Shown here one piece after another: positions 26,205 through 34,673 of a stretch of DNA of 42,250 nt. The stretch lies in the NCBI GenBank assembly GCA_900547005.1, contig URER01000020.1, positions 1 to 42,250 of the forward strand, written 5' to 3'. How positions within the stretch are numbered: position 1 is the stretch's first letter; the number at the start of each line of letters is the position of its first letter. The stretch is from an uncultured Prevotella sp. GTDB lineage: Bacteria; Bacteroidota; Bacteroidia; Bacteroidales; Bacteroidaceae. The position numbers and the translations under genes were made by a program. Under the pieces are notes generated by a model. The model ran no database searches and was not told the DNA's origin. It saw nothing but the letters and a program-made list of their open reading frames with translations.

Positions 26205-26320
26205 CGTTACTACGGTTCTGTAATCGTATTACAAGACCTTTGTAATCGTATTACAAGACCTTTGTAATCGCATTACAAGGCCTCGGTAATCACATTACAA
26301 AGCCTCGGTAATCACATTAC
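26205..26320. repeat. 22-base tandem palindromic repeats (GTAAT family), copy 2
   Basis: Units starting GTAATC lie at 26220, 26242, 26264, 26286 and 26308, exactly 22 bases apart, after a partial unit at 26205. The core is GTAAT-CGT-ATTAC, GTAAT-CGC-ATTAC or GTAAT-CAC-ATTAC. The nine-base links are AAGACCTTT, AAGGCCTCG and AAAGCCTCG. It lies just after fmt. The same family lies after rarA at 5799-5880. Confidence 0.88.
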
Positions 26321-26387
26321 CGGATAGCTTTTGCAAAATGACAAAAGTATGAGTCCTTTACAGACAAGGATAAATGGGATATAAAAG

Positions 26388-26430
26388 AATTTCCGCCACA
26401 ATACTATTATTAAGTATCGTGGCGGAAATT
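26388..26430. terminator. Bidirectional terminator between fmt and the AOS-family gene
   Basis: Arms of 17 bases (AATTTCCGCCACAATAC at 26388-26404 and its near-complement at 26414-26430), with one mismatch and a nine-base loop, flanked by A/T-rich ends. It lies between convergent genes. Confidence 0.75.
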
Positions 26431-26462
26431 ATAATATTATAGTGCGTTTATCTTCTATATAC

Positions 26463-27650
26463 CTATTTAATAATACCCTGTTCTACGAATATTTTCTTCA
26501 GAATCTGAACACCACGCTCAACTTCCTCAGTGGTGTGTGTAGCCATAAGAGCGAATCGAACCAGCGTATCTTGTGGTGCGCAAGCCGGCGGAACTACAGA
26601 GTTGATGAACACTCCGTTATCGAAAGCGAGCTTCGTTACGAGGAATGTCTTGTCGATGTCGCGAACGTAAAGCGGAATAATCGGACTCTCGGTGTCGCCA
26701 ATCTCAAAGCCTTCCTCACGGAAACGCTTCAACGCATAGTTGGTTACATCCCACAAGCGCTCCATACGTTCAGGCTCAGCCTTGATGATATGAAGTGCCT
26801 CCAAAGCTGCCGCTGTGGCCGCGGGGGCATTCGATGCGCTGAAGATATATGAGCGACAAGTATGGCGAAGATAGTTAATTGTATCCTTATCACCGGCAAT
26901 AAATCCGCCGATAGAGGCCATACTCTTAGAGAAAGTACCCATAATGAGATCTACCTCATCCGTCAGTCCAAAATGGTCGCAAACACCGCGTCCCTGCTTT
27001 CCGAACACTCCGATACCGTGAGCCTCGTCTACCATGATTGAGCAATTATACTTATGCTTGAGTTTTACAATCTCCGGCAGTTTGGCAAGGTCGCCCTCCA
27101 TAGAGAACACGCCATCTACAACAATCAACTTAACAGCCTCTTTAGGCAGTCCCTGAAGTATGCGCTCCAAGTCTTCCATATCGTTGTGCTTGTAATGGAG
27201 CTGTGTGGCGAACGACAAACGACGCCCGTCTACGATACTCGCATGGTCGCGGTCATCACATATAATATAGTCGCCACGGCCTACAACCACAGCAAGCACG
27301 CCCTGATTTACATTAAAACCGGTTGAGAAACATAGGGCATCATCTTTGCCTTCGTATTCAGCCAGCTCTTTTTCAAGCTGAACGTGCAAATCAAGCGTTC
27401 CATTAAGGAAACGACTACCTGCACATCCTGAGCCATATTTATCCAAGGCTGCCTTAGCAGCATCTATGATACGCTGATCACCCGTAAGCCCCGTATAGGC
27501 GTTGGAACCGAACATAAGGACTTTATGTCCACCCATTTCTACCTCAGTACCCTGCTTACTTGTTATCGCACGGAAATACGGATACACGCCGGCTTCCATA
27601 AACTTTTGCGGCTCGCGATAACTCTTGTATTTTTCTTGTAATTGTCCCAT
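26463..27650 (-). CDS. spt: Serine palmitoyltransferase-like alpha-oxoamine synthase
   Basis: A 395-residue PLP enzyme of the alpha-oxoamine synthase family. The PLP lysine is Lys242 (GTFSKSMAS), and the cofactor-binding aspartate/histidine region is IMVDEAHGIGVFG. It starts MGQLQEKYKSYREPQKF, the form I associate with Bacteroidetes Spt, which condenses serine with a fatty acyl thioester to 3-ketosphinganine. Alternatives are KBL (2-amino-3-ketobutyrate ligase) or BioF. The divergent neighbouring lipid kinase favours the sphingolipid role. The ATG at 27650 was chosen; seven more codons upstream would run into a 16-base palindrome (27664-27679). Confidence 0.85.
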   Translation of the reverse strand: MGQLQEKYKSYREPQKFMEAGVYPYFRAITSKQGTEVEMGGHKVLMFGSNAYTGLTGDQRIIDAAKAALDKYGSGCAGSRFLNGTLDLHVQLEKELAEYEGKDDALCFSTGFNVNQGVLAVVVGRGDYIICDDRDHASIVDGRRLSFATQLHYKHNDMEDLERILQGLPKEAVKLIVVDGVFSMEGDLAKLPEIVKLKHKYNCSIMVDEAHGIGVFGKQGRGVCDHFGLTDEVDLIMGTFSKSMASIGGFIAGDKDTINYLRHTCRSYIFSASNAPAATAAALEALHIIKAEPERMERLWDVTNYALKRFREEGFEIGDTESPIIPLYVRDIDKTFLVTKLAFDNGVFINSVVPPACAPQDTLVRFALMATHTTEEVERGVQILKKIFVEQGIIK

Positions 27651-27663
27651 TTTAATATTTAGG

Positions 27664-27679
27664 TGTAGCAAGTGCTACA
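27664..27679 (-). promoter_or_regulatory. Palindrome in the spt leader
   Basis: TGTAGCA-AG-TGCTACA: perfect seven-base arms around two bases. It lies between the predicted transcription start (near 27692) and the ATG at 27650. It could be an operator or a small leader hairpin. Confidence 0.5.
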
Positions 27680-27698
27680 ATCTTATAAATTTTGCGTG

Positions 27699-27706
27699 CA
27701 AAGTTA
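27699..27706 (-). promoter_or_regulatory. -7 element of the spt promoter
   Basis: TAACTTTG on the minus strand, followed by C, identical to the glucokinase -7 element. The -33 element is unclear. Confidence 0.55.
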
Positions 27707-27800
27707 CAAAAAATGTATTATAAATCTGTCCTTTTTAGTAAGAAATCTTACTTTTCTTGTTTTTTTCTTCCATGCAATATTTGGTTTAATCGTTTTTTTG

Positions 27801-27808
27801 TATTTTTG
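27801..27808 (+). promoter_or_regulatory. -7 element of the lipid kinase promoter
   Basis: TATTTTTG followed by C on the plus strand, with TTTG at 27780-27783 (17-base spacing, slightly short). Predicted start is near 27815; the ATG is at 27846. Confidence 0.5.
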
Positions 27809-27845
27809 CAATAGTAATAATTTCACAATCCGGATGAGTTAAAAC

Positions 27846-28874
27846 ATGAAAAAGAAGATTGCATTCATAATGAACCCCAATTCTGGAACAACATCAAAGG
27901 CGGGAATACCCGGCTTGATAGAACGCAGACTTGACAAGGAAAAGTTTGACTATATCATCATGAATACTCAATACGCCGGACACGCAACAGAGCTGGCAGG
28001 CAAAGCCGTAGAGGACGATTTCGACATTGTTGTTGCTGTCGGCGGAGACGGAACCGTGAACGAAACGGGGCGTGCATTGGTGCATACCAACACGGCAATG
28101 GGCATCATTCCGAGTGGTTCCGGTAACGGAATGGCTCGCCATCTGATGCTTCCAATGGAAGCTGGAAAGGCCATCGACATAATAAACGAATGCGAAATAC
28201 ACACACTCGACTACGGGCTGATAAACGATATGCCGTTTTTCTGCACGTGCGGTATGGGATTTGACGCGTTTATAAGCAAGAAGTTTGCCGAGGCGGGCAA
28301 ACGCGGTCTCATGACATATATGGAGAATGTGCTGAAGGAAGGGCTGAAATATCAGCCCGAGACTTACGAGATAGAAGACGAGAACGGCAAGAAGATGTAT
28401 AAGGCCTTTCTCGTTTCGGTGGCCAACGCGTCCCAGTATGGCAACAACGCATATATAGCTCCACAGGCCTCAATGAGCGATGGTTTTCTTGATGTGATAA
28501 TAATGGAACCGTTCGATGTGCTGGAAGCTCCTCAGATAAGCATCGAGATGTTCAACAAGACGCTGAACAAGAACTCCAAGATAAAGACTTTCAGGACAAA
28601 AAAGATACATATAAAGAGAAGTATGCCAGGGCTGATACACTATGACGGAGACCCGACAATCACCGATGCGGATATTGACGTATCGATAGAAAGCAAGGGA
28701 ATAAAAGTCATTGTGAACCCTCATGCGGACAAGAGTCTGCGTCAGCCGAATATGGTTCAGAACGCTTTCTGCGACATTTTCAACGAATTTAACTACTTCA
28801 GGGAAAGTATCACGCGACAAAGCAAGAAAGTACACGAGTTGAACAAGACCATTTTGAAGAAGTTTAACTTGTAG
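27846..28874 (+). CDS. Diacylglycerol/sphingoid lipid kinase family protein
   Basis: A 342-residue protein of the DAGK catalytic family. It starts KKKIAFIMNPNSGT. The nucleotide loop is VGGDGTVNE with GGDGT at residues 66-70, and the conserved PSGSGNGMARHL follows at 89-100. Members phosphorylate diacylglycerol, sphinganine or related lipids. Its position, divergent from the spt-like gene with back-to-back promoters, points to a sphingoid-base or ceramide-type substrate. This is inference, since DgkB/YegS proteins look the same by motif. There is no membrane helix. It is followed by a long inverted repeat. Confidence 0.88.
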   Translation: MKKKIAFIMNPNSGTTSKAGIPGLIERRLDKEKFDYIIMNTQYAGHATELAGKAVEDDFDIVVAVGGDGTVNETGRALVHTNTAMGIIPSGSGNGMARHLMLPMEAGKAIDIINECEIHTLDYGLINDMPFFCTCGMGFDAFISKKFAEAGKRGLMTYMENVLKEGLKYQPETYEIEDENGKKMYKAFLVSVANASQYGNNAYIAPQASMSDGFLDVIIMEPFDVLEAPQISIEMFNKTLNKNSKIKTFRTKKIHIKRSMPGLIHYDGDPTITDADIDVSIESKGIKVIVNPHADKSLRQPNMVQNAFCDIFNEFNYFRESITRQSKKVHELNKTILKKFNL

Positions 28875-28950
28875 ACGGCTATTTTTTCGACAAGCAAACC
28901 TGACTTTTTGGTATCTCAAAAGCGAAAGATATTATAAGTAATGTCTTTCT

Positions 28951-29033
28951 AAATAAGTAAGTCGCTAAAATTAATGTATAGTATATGCTTTATCAAAACA
29001 TAGTATCGTTTAATTTTGGCGACTTACTTATTT
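28951..29033. terminator. Long inverted repeat between convergent genes
   Basis: Arms of 24 bases (28951-28974 and 29010-29033) beginning AAATAAGTAAGTCGC, with one mismatch (a G-U pair in RNA) and a 35-base loop. The right arm touches the stop codon of the leftward methyltransferase gene. It probably works as a terminator for both sides, but is longer than usual. Confidence 0.7.
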
Positions 29034-29745
29034 ATTCTTTAGGCAGATAAAAGTCTTCAGTTAAGTTTGAATACCATGAAGACGGAGTCGCATCTGCGTT
29101 CATCATCGTTACAGTTTCTTTATCTACTGATTCTGGGCGCACCTTTGTGAAAGCAAAAAGGCAACGCTTAGGTTGCTTTGAAGATGTAGTTTTCACCGCA
29201 GTTTCCCGCAAAAGAAAGAAACCGAAAACCGCCGCTTCCGTCAATATGTCAGCCTTAATATCATTAGGAACTATCAGACTAAAGACACCATTTGCCGCCA
29301 ACAACTTATCAACAGAGCGGAAAAGCACGGCATAAGGCAGACTATCCGCATGACGGGCAATCGTTCGCCGACCGTCAGGATTTTTCAAAGAATTATTGAA
29401 ATAAGGAGGATTTGAGACGATAGCATCATAGGGTTGACCTTCAAAATCCTTTGCATAATCTTGCAAAGAAGTCTCAAAAACATTCACACGAGTATGAAAC
29501 GGAGAACACACTGCATTGTCCTTTGCCTGATTTGCAGCCTCACCGTCAATCTCTACGGCATCGACCACTGCATCGGGAAACCTCTGTGCCATCATCAAAG
29601 CAATAAGCCCTGTACCGGTTCCTATATCAAGAATACGCCGAGAGCCTTGCGCCCAAGCGCCAAGCAGCACCCCATCCGTACCAACCTTCATGGCACAGCG
29701 GTCTTGTTTCACAATAAAACGCTTGAATTGAAACCAATCATTCAT
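29032..29745 (-). CDS. trmN6: tRNA1(Val) A37 N6-methyltransferase (TrmN6/YfiC type)
   Basis: A 237-residue class I SAM methyltransferase. The SAM loop is LDIGTGTGLIAL at residues 39-50, and the catalytic NPPYF motif begins at Asn112, as in N6-adenine methyltransferases. The N-terminal FQFKRFIVKQDRCAMKVGTD matches the YfiC/TrmN6 group, which methylates A37 of tRNA-Val. It lies 13 bases downstream of the DUF6057-like gene and is the last gene of a long leftward run. Confidence 0.9.
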   Translation of the reverse strand: MNDWFQFKRFIVKQDRCAMKVGTDGVLLGAWAQGSRRILDIGTGTGLIALMMAQRFPDAVVDAVEIDGEAANQAKDNAVCSPFHTRVNVFETSLQDYAKDFEGQPYDAIVSNPPYFNNSLKNPDGRRTIARHADSLPYAVLFRSVDKLLAANGVFSLIVPNDIKADILTEAAVFGFFLLRETAVKTTSSKQPKRCLFAFTKVRPESVDKETVTMMNADATPSSWYSNLTEDFYLPKE

Positions 29746-29758
29746 AACATTTCTGCTC

Positions 29759-30826
29759 TCATTTCTTACTTAATGCAACTTGGGTAACGCACTCATAATA
29801 ATACCAATAAGTGGATTTATAGCGTTTGAGAGTCTTCATGTCATACCTTATATACGCATCAGAAAATGCCCGATATTCTTCATTCAGTTTTTCATCGGAA
29901 AAGCTCAAGCCCTTTCCGAGACTGCCATATTTATTTATATAAAGCACAAGAGCCTCACGATAATGTTTTGGCAAAGGACCGGACAACGAATAATATCGCT
30001 TCAAAATAAACATGAAAGCTTTCAAATTCTTATCCAAGAGTTGTCTGCACAAGAAATAATCCAGATTATAACGAGCCTTTTCTTGTATTTCTTTCTCCGG
30101 CAATACAAGCGTCCTCACATTATTAATACTATCCGGAACGATGCCGTTCACTCCGGACGCCAACGGCACTTCAAACAATTTCTCGCCCATTTTCTTGCTT
30201 CCACTCAGAGCGCAGGCGCGCAACATGAATGCCGACGGATCGTTGGAACCAAGCGTAAGAGCCAGATTATAAGCCTCATCGTATTTCCCATCAGCTATCA
30301 GAGTTTCCACTTTCGCGCGCTTATGGAACTCCTCGTCATGGTTTCCTATCAGTCCTACCGCTACAAACATCGCGAGAAGAACCGACAGATTTATCCATAT
30401 AAACCGTGAATACAATCCTCCAGCACTTGGCTCGGTCTCTATCTCCTGATAATTTCGGGCAATGTATGCCACAAAAGCATATAAGACAAGCACTAACGGG
30501 AACACCCACACCCAGCATCCAAGCTCAATCTTATCACGAACATCCGAAGAAAGACTCGTAATGAAAGCAAGAATGAGTAGCGAAGGCAGATAAGTTAAAG
30601 CGTGGGTACGCTTACGCAACTTGGTTATTGCATACACTCCGAGATGGATAAAATAAAGAGCGATGGTTATCAGTACAGCTCCCATCAACGGAACATAATG
30701 TGTCTGTCCACTGGATGCCACGTGTTGCGCAACAACCATTATGTCGGCCTGGTAACAAAACAGGTAGACAAACGTGAATATCAAGAATATCAAAGCGCAG
30801 GAGACACGCACAAGAAATGTATTCAT
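29759..30826 (-). CDS. Membrane protein of unknown function (DUF6057-like)
   Basis: A 355-residue protein with five hydrophobic helices in the first half (about residues 5-27, 45-68, 80-95, 103-122 and 145-165), then a soluble helical C-terminal half. The C-terminal half contains AKVETLIADGKYDEAYNLAL, resembling a tetratricopeptide-type helical pair. It resembles Bacteroidetes proteins grouped as DUF6057, which have no known role. It lies between glgB (90 bases upstream, with an inverted repeat) and trmN6 (13 bases downstream). Confidence 0.75.
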   Translation of the reverse strand: MNTFLVRVSCALIFLIFTFVYLFCYQADIMVVAQHVASSGQTHYVPLMGAVLITIALYFIHLGVYAITKLRKRTHALTYLPSLLILAFITSLSSDVRDKIELGCWVWVFPLVLVLYAFVAYIARNYQEIETEPSAGGLYSRFIWINLSVLLAMFVAVGLIGNHDEEFHKRAKVETLIADGKYDEAYNLALTLGSNDPSAFMLRACALSGSKKMGEKLFEVPLASGVNGIVPDSINNVRTLVLPEKEIQEKARYNLDYFLCRQLLDKNLKAFMFILKRYYSLSGPLPKHYREALVLYINKYGSLGKGLSFSDEKLNEEYRAFSDAYIRYDMKTLKRYKSTYWYYYECVTQVALSKK

Positions 30827-30847
30827 TTATAATCCCGAACAGCATAA

Positions 30848-30902
30848 CCTCCAACAAGTTACGACACACCTAAAAAACAAGCACCTCGCAACTTGTCGGA
30901 GG
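30848..30902 (-). repeat. Inverted repeat between glgB and the DUF6057-like gene
   Basis: Arms of 13 bases (CCTCCAACAAGTT at 30848-30860 and partner at 30890-30902) form a full stem in leftward RNA with one G-U pair and a 29-base loop. There is no U tract after it, so it may be an mRNA processing or stability element rather than a terminator. Confidence 0.6.
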
Positions 30903-30916
30903 ATTTATAATAGATT

Positions 30917-32986
30917 TTAATTCTTACGCAAAACCACAGCCGAACGTGCCGGTATGTAGAGCTTCAACCATTCCTTACGTTCGCCAACATACAACGGGTC
31001 GTAGTTTGTGAAGTGTATAACGGTATCATCAGCGAGTCCGTTGCCGCCAAACTCCTTCGCATCGGTGTTCAGAACGACCTCGTATGAGCCGGGCGGCACG
31101 AGGAAGCCGTAGTCAGAAAACGAGCGTGTCGGTGAGAAATTGAACACAAAGACCAAGTCGCCACGCATGAATGCCAATATTTGGTCGCCATCATTGTGCC
31201 AAATCTCCTGCACAGGAGTCTTGTTAAAATTCTTCTGGCTCTTGATAACGCTCAACATCTCGCGGTCGAAATCGCCGAGATAGTGATAGCACAACTCTTT
31301 GTTATCCACCAAATTCCACTGCCGGCGTGCATACTTGTGGCTCCATCCGTTGCCTTCGCGCGGGAAATCAATCCACTCCGGATGTCCGAACTCATTACCC
31401 ATGAAGTTCAGATAACCGCCGTTGATGGCTCCAGCTGTAACAAGACGTATCATCTTATGCAACGCAATGCCTCGACGAGCAGTCTCATTCTCGTCTCCCT
31501 TGCGGAAATGCCAATACATATCGGCATCGATTAGGCGGAAGATTATCGTCTTGTCGCCCACCAAAGCCTGATCGTGGCTTTCGCAATAAGAGACTGTTTT
31601 CTCATCCAGACGACGGTTTTTCACCTCCCAGAATATCGAGCTTGGCTTCCAATTCTCGTCGCTCTGTTCTTTTATAGTCTTAATCCAATAATCCGGAATA
31701 TTCATCGCCATACGATAGTCGAAGCCGTAACCGCCATCCTCAAACTTCGCAGCAAGCCCCGGCATACCACTAACCTCCTCAGCAATGGTTATCGCATTAG
31801 GATTAACTTCATGTATGAGCTTATTGGCAAGCGTAAGATAGCAAATCGCGTTATCGTCCTGATGGCCGTTGAAATAGTCGGGATAACCGCAGAACGCCTC
31901 ACCCAACCCGTGACTATAATAAAGCATCGAGGTAACACCATCGAAGCGGAAGCCGTCGAAATGGAACTCTTCAAGCCAGTACTTACAGTTGGAAAGCAGG
32001 AAATGAATGACCTCATCCTTACCATAATCGAAGCAAAGCGAGTCCCAAGCGGGATGCTCATGGCGCTCACCGGGATAGAAGAACTGGTTAGGGTCGCCGG
32101 CAAGATTGCCCAATCCCTCCACTTCGTTCTTCACGGCGTGCGAGTGTACGATGTCCATTATCACAGCCACACCGTTGCGATGAGCCTCATCAATGAGGTG
32201 TTTCAGTTGCTCCGGCGTACCGAAACGGCTGCTCGAAGCGAAGAACGAACTTACGTGATAGCCGAAGGAGCCATAATAAGGATGCTCCTGTATGGCCATT
32301 ATCTGCATACAGTTATATCCGTCCTTGACGATTCTGGGCAGCACATTCTCACGGAACTCATCGTATGTGCCCACTTTCTCGGCATCCTCGCCCATTCCGA
32401 TATGGCACTCATAAATGAGTAACGGGTCTTTTTTTGCCTTAAACTGCTTTTTCTTCCATTCGTATGGCTCGGGATTCCACACCTGAGCAGAGAATATCTT
32501 TGTCTCTTCATCCTGCACTACGCGGCGTGTCCAAGCCGGAATACGCTCACCCTCGCCGCCGTTCCAATGAACGCGCATCTTGTAGAGGTCTCCGTGCTTG
32601 AGTGCCTTATTAGACAGTTTCAACTCCCAGTTGCCTGTCCCCTCTATGCGTTTCGCACGATACTTTTCGTTTTCCTGCCAATCATTGAAGTCTCCTACAA
32701 GATAAATATCGGTGGCGTTGGGCGCCCACTCGCGGAACACCCAGCCTCTTGAGGTCTTATGCAGACCGAAATACTCATGTCCGTTGGCAAAATCGGAAAG
32801 GGTTTTCTTTCCATTTTGGGTCAACTGGCCGATTTTCCACAGTGCGTGGTCATGCCGTCCACGTATCGCATCCTCGAATGGTTCGAGGTAAGCATCGTTC
32901 TTTACAAGTCCAATATGTTTTGGAACTTTGCTTTTCTTAGCTCCGGCAGCAACCTTCGATGTTGCCGTTTTCTTTGGGGTTGCCAT
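30917..32986 (-). CDS. glgB: 1,4-alpha-glucan branching enzyme
   Basis: A 689-residue GH13 branching enzyme. A Lys/Ala-rich N-terminal tail (MATPKKTATSKVAAGAKKSK) precedes the CBM48 domain (about 60-170). In the catalytic barrel the nucleophile is Asp349 (FRFDGVTSM), the acid is Glu403 (ITIAEEVSG), and the third carboxylate lies in YCESHDQALVGDK. It ends with the all-beta amylase C domain. It makes alpha-1,6 branches in glycogen. The motif style is that of the eukaryote-like branching enzymes common in Bacteroidetes. The YhcH gene ends five bases upstream, so they are co-transcribed. Confidence 0.95.
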   Translation of the reverse strand: MATPKKTATSKVAAGAKKSKVPKHIGLVKNDAYLEPFEDAIRGRHDHALWKIGQLTQNGKKTLSDFANGHEYFGLHKTSRGWVFREWAPNATDIYLVGDFNDWQENEKYRAKRIEGTGNWELKLSNKALKHGDLYKMRVHWNGGEGERIPAWTRRVVQDEETKIFSAQVWNPEPYEWKKKQFKAKKDPLLIYECHIGMGEDAEKVGTYDEFRENVLPRIVKDGYNCMQIMAIQEHPYYGSFGYHVSSFFASSSRFGTPEQLKHLIDEAHRNGVAVIMDIVHSHAVKNEVEGLGNLAGDPNQFFYPGERHEHPAWDSLCFDYGKDEVIHFLLSNCKYWLEEFHFDGFRFDGVTSMLYYSHGLGEAFCGYPDYFNGHQDDNAICYLTLANKLIHEVNPNAITIAEEVSGMPGLAAKFEDGGYGFDYRMAMNIPDYWIKTIKEQSDENWKPSSIFWEVKNRRLDEKTVSYCESHDQALVGDKTIIFRLIDADMYWHFRKGDENETARRGIALHKMIRLVTAGAINGGYLNFMGNEFGHPEWIDFPREGNGWSHKYARRQWNLVDNKELCYHYLGDFDREMLSVIKSQKNFNKTPVQEIWHNDGDQILAFMRGDLVFVFNFSPTRSFSDYGFLVPPGSYEVVLNTDAKEFGGNGLADDTVIHFTNYDPLYVGERKEWLKLYIPARSAVVLRKN

Positions 32987-32991
32987 TTTTA

Positions 32992-33435
32992 TTATGCTTT
33001 TATTTTAAATATTGCTTTATGTATCGGACCTTCGCCGATGCACGGCTGGTGGCCGTCTTGCGGGAAGAAGATAACAAATTCACCCGGCTTACAATTCACG
33101 TAAGTCTCTGCCACTACTCCCGGATATTTTGTTACATCCTTCTCAGCGTTGTATTCTGCATCCGGCATATCGCAAAGCGGAATATATCCGTATGTCTCCG
33201 GAGCATCCAAAGGAATTTGAATATCGAGCATCTTCTTGTGTGTTTCAAACACCGCAGCCTCCTTTGTCTTGCCGGTAGCGGTCGTAATGTTCACAAACAA
33301 GTCTTTGTCCTTGATGAAGTGCTTGCCATCTTCCAACTTGTTGAGGTCATTTTCCTTCAAGAACTTCACAACTTCGCCGAAAAGCGGATTCACATTCACA
33401 TACTTTTCCAAATTGTCTAATGTGTCTACTATCAT
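32992..33435 (-). CDS. YhcH/YjgK/YiaL family protein
   Basis: A 147-residue single-domain beta-sandwich protein of the YhcH/YjgK/YiaL (DUF386) family. Conserved features are HKKMLDIQIPLDAPETYGY and the C-terminal GEFVIFFPQDGHQPCIG, with histidines and glutamates expected to hold a metal ion. Family members occur in sialic acid and sugar catabolism operons and may be sugar anomerases or isomerases. Here it is placed between the MORN protein (28 bases upstream) and glgB (five bases downstream). Confidence 0.9.
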   Translation of the reverse strand: MIVDTLDNLEKYVNVNPLFGEVVKFLKENDLNKLEDGKHFIKDKDLFVNITTATGKTKEAAVFETHKKMLDIQIPLDAPETYGYIPLCDMPDAEYNAEKDVTKYPGVVAETYVNCKPGEFVIFFPQDGHQPCIGEGPIHKAIFKIKA

Positions 33436-33463
33436 AATATTAAGAGTTTATGTTATTTGCTTC

Positions 33464-34576
33464 TTAAAATACTTGTCGCTTTCCTTTCACATACTCGCCA
33501 CGGGCTATAATCTGTCCGTTACGGTCTTTCTCAACGAACTTGCCGTCGCGCAGTCCGTCGCGATAGTTTCCCTCAAAGCGGATGCCCTCCTTGCTTTCCT
33601 CTATCGCACTACCGTTGCGCTTGCCGTTATGGTATGTGCCGCGAAATTTACTACCGTCTGCATAATGTATTATCACGAGTCCCTCAACCTTTCCATCCTT
33701 AAACTGGCCTTCAAAAAGGTCTTGTGATTTCTTCGTCAACTTACCGTGTCCGTTCTGTCGGTCGCGTTCCCAATAGCCCACATAACTATCACCGTTTGCC
33801 CATGTCATGGTTCCGTAGCCAGACTTGTCGCCTTTCAGGAAATGACCTGCATAACAATCACCGCTCTTATAACGCAGAATGCCTTGTCCGGTGCGTTCTC
33901 CATTAACATAATCGCCTTCGTAGATGTCGCCGTTCGAGAATGTATATACGCCTCGTCCGTTTTGCAAATCATCTTTCCAAGCGCCGTCATACTTGTCTCC
34001 GTCGCCGTAAATATACACTCCGAGACCTTCCTTGCGGTTGTCAACCCAGTCGCCCGTATATGAAGAACCGTCGCCCCAATCAAACTTTCCCTTGCCGTTT
34101 TTCATGTCGTTCTTCCACATACCGTCATAATAGGCACCACCGGCAAAGGTATATTTTCCCTTGCCGTCGCGCTTGTCGTTCGACCATGTGCCGTCATAAA
34201 CGTCGCCATTGTAGTAGCGCATCACGCCATGCCCCTCCTGAAGATCGCGAAACCACAGGCCTGAATAGATATTGTTGTTCATGAAATAATACGTGCCTTT
34301 GCCGTGCTGCTGGTCCTGAAACCACTGGCCCTCATACTTTTCGCCGTCAGCAAATGTATATACGCCATATCCCTGGCGTTTGCCTTTCACATATTCTCCT
34401 TCGTATGTATTTCCAATTTTATATACACACTTACCCTTACCGTGGGCTTTTCCGCCGGACATCTCGCCACTATATTGGCCGCCATCCTTAGTAATACAAG
34501 TTCCAATTTTTACTTTTTGAGCACATACACAATATGGAAATAATAGGAAATATATTGCAATGAGTTTTATATTCAT
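33464..34576 (-). CDS. Secreted MORN-repeat protein
   Basis: A 370-residue protein with a signal peptide (MNIKLIAIYFLLFPYCVCAQ) followed almost entirely by MORN repeats. About 14 units of roughly 23 residues are visible from the Y-x-G-x-W/Y/F and G-x-G pattern (for example YEGQW, YDGTW, YTGDW, YDGAW). The last three units are less regular (FRGTY, FEGNY, ARGEY). MORN repeats form long beta-hairpin ribbons used in lipid or protein contact. It is the first gene of the leftward YhcH-glgB-DUF6057-trmN6 run, with a textbook promoter at 34603-34632. Exact role is unknown. Confidence 0.9.
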   Translation of the reverse strand: MNIKLIAIYFLLFPYCVCAQKVKIGTCITKDGGQYSGEMSGGKAHGKGKCVYKIGNTYEGEYVKGKRQGYGVYTFADGEKYEGQWFQDQQHGKGTYYFMNNNIYSGLWFRDLQEGHGVMRYYNGDVYDGTWSNDKRDGKGKYTFAGGAYYDGMWKNDMKNGKGKFDWGDGSSYTGDWVDNRKEGLGVYIYGDGDKYDGAWKDDLQNGRGVYTFSNGDIYEGDYVNGERTGQGILRYKSGDCYAGHFLKGDKSGYGTMTWANGDSYVGYWERDRQNGHGKLTKKSQDLFEGQFKDGKVEGLVIIHYADGSKFRGTYHNGKRNGSAIEESKEGIRFEGNYRDGLRDGKFVEKDRNGQIIARGEYVKGKRQVF

Positions 34577-34602
34577 ATCTTGAGAATTCTATTTTTCACG
34601 TT

Positions 34603-34632
34603 CAAAAGTACGAAAATAAAATGACACTGCAA
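34603..34632 (-). promoter_or_regulatory. Promoter of the MORN-glgB operon
   Basis: Minus strand TTG at 34630-34632, exactly 19 bases, then TACTTTTG at 34603-34610. Predicted start is near 34596, about 20 bases before the ATG. Confidence 0.75.
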
Positions 34633-34673
34633 AACGTTTAGTATTTTTTATGCTATGACACACGACTTATCCG

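Noticed and set aside
28951..29033. Definite miniature inverted-repeat transposon
   Set aside because: Arms are long, but flanking bases do not form a clean target duplication and no second copy is seen in the window; kept as an inverted repeat with mobility only as an option.
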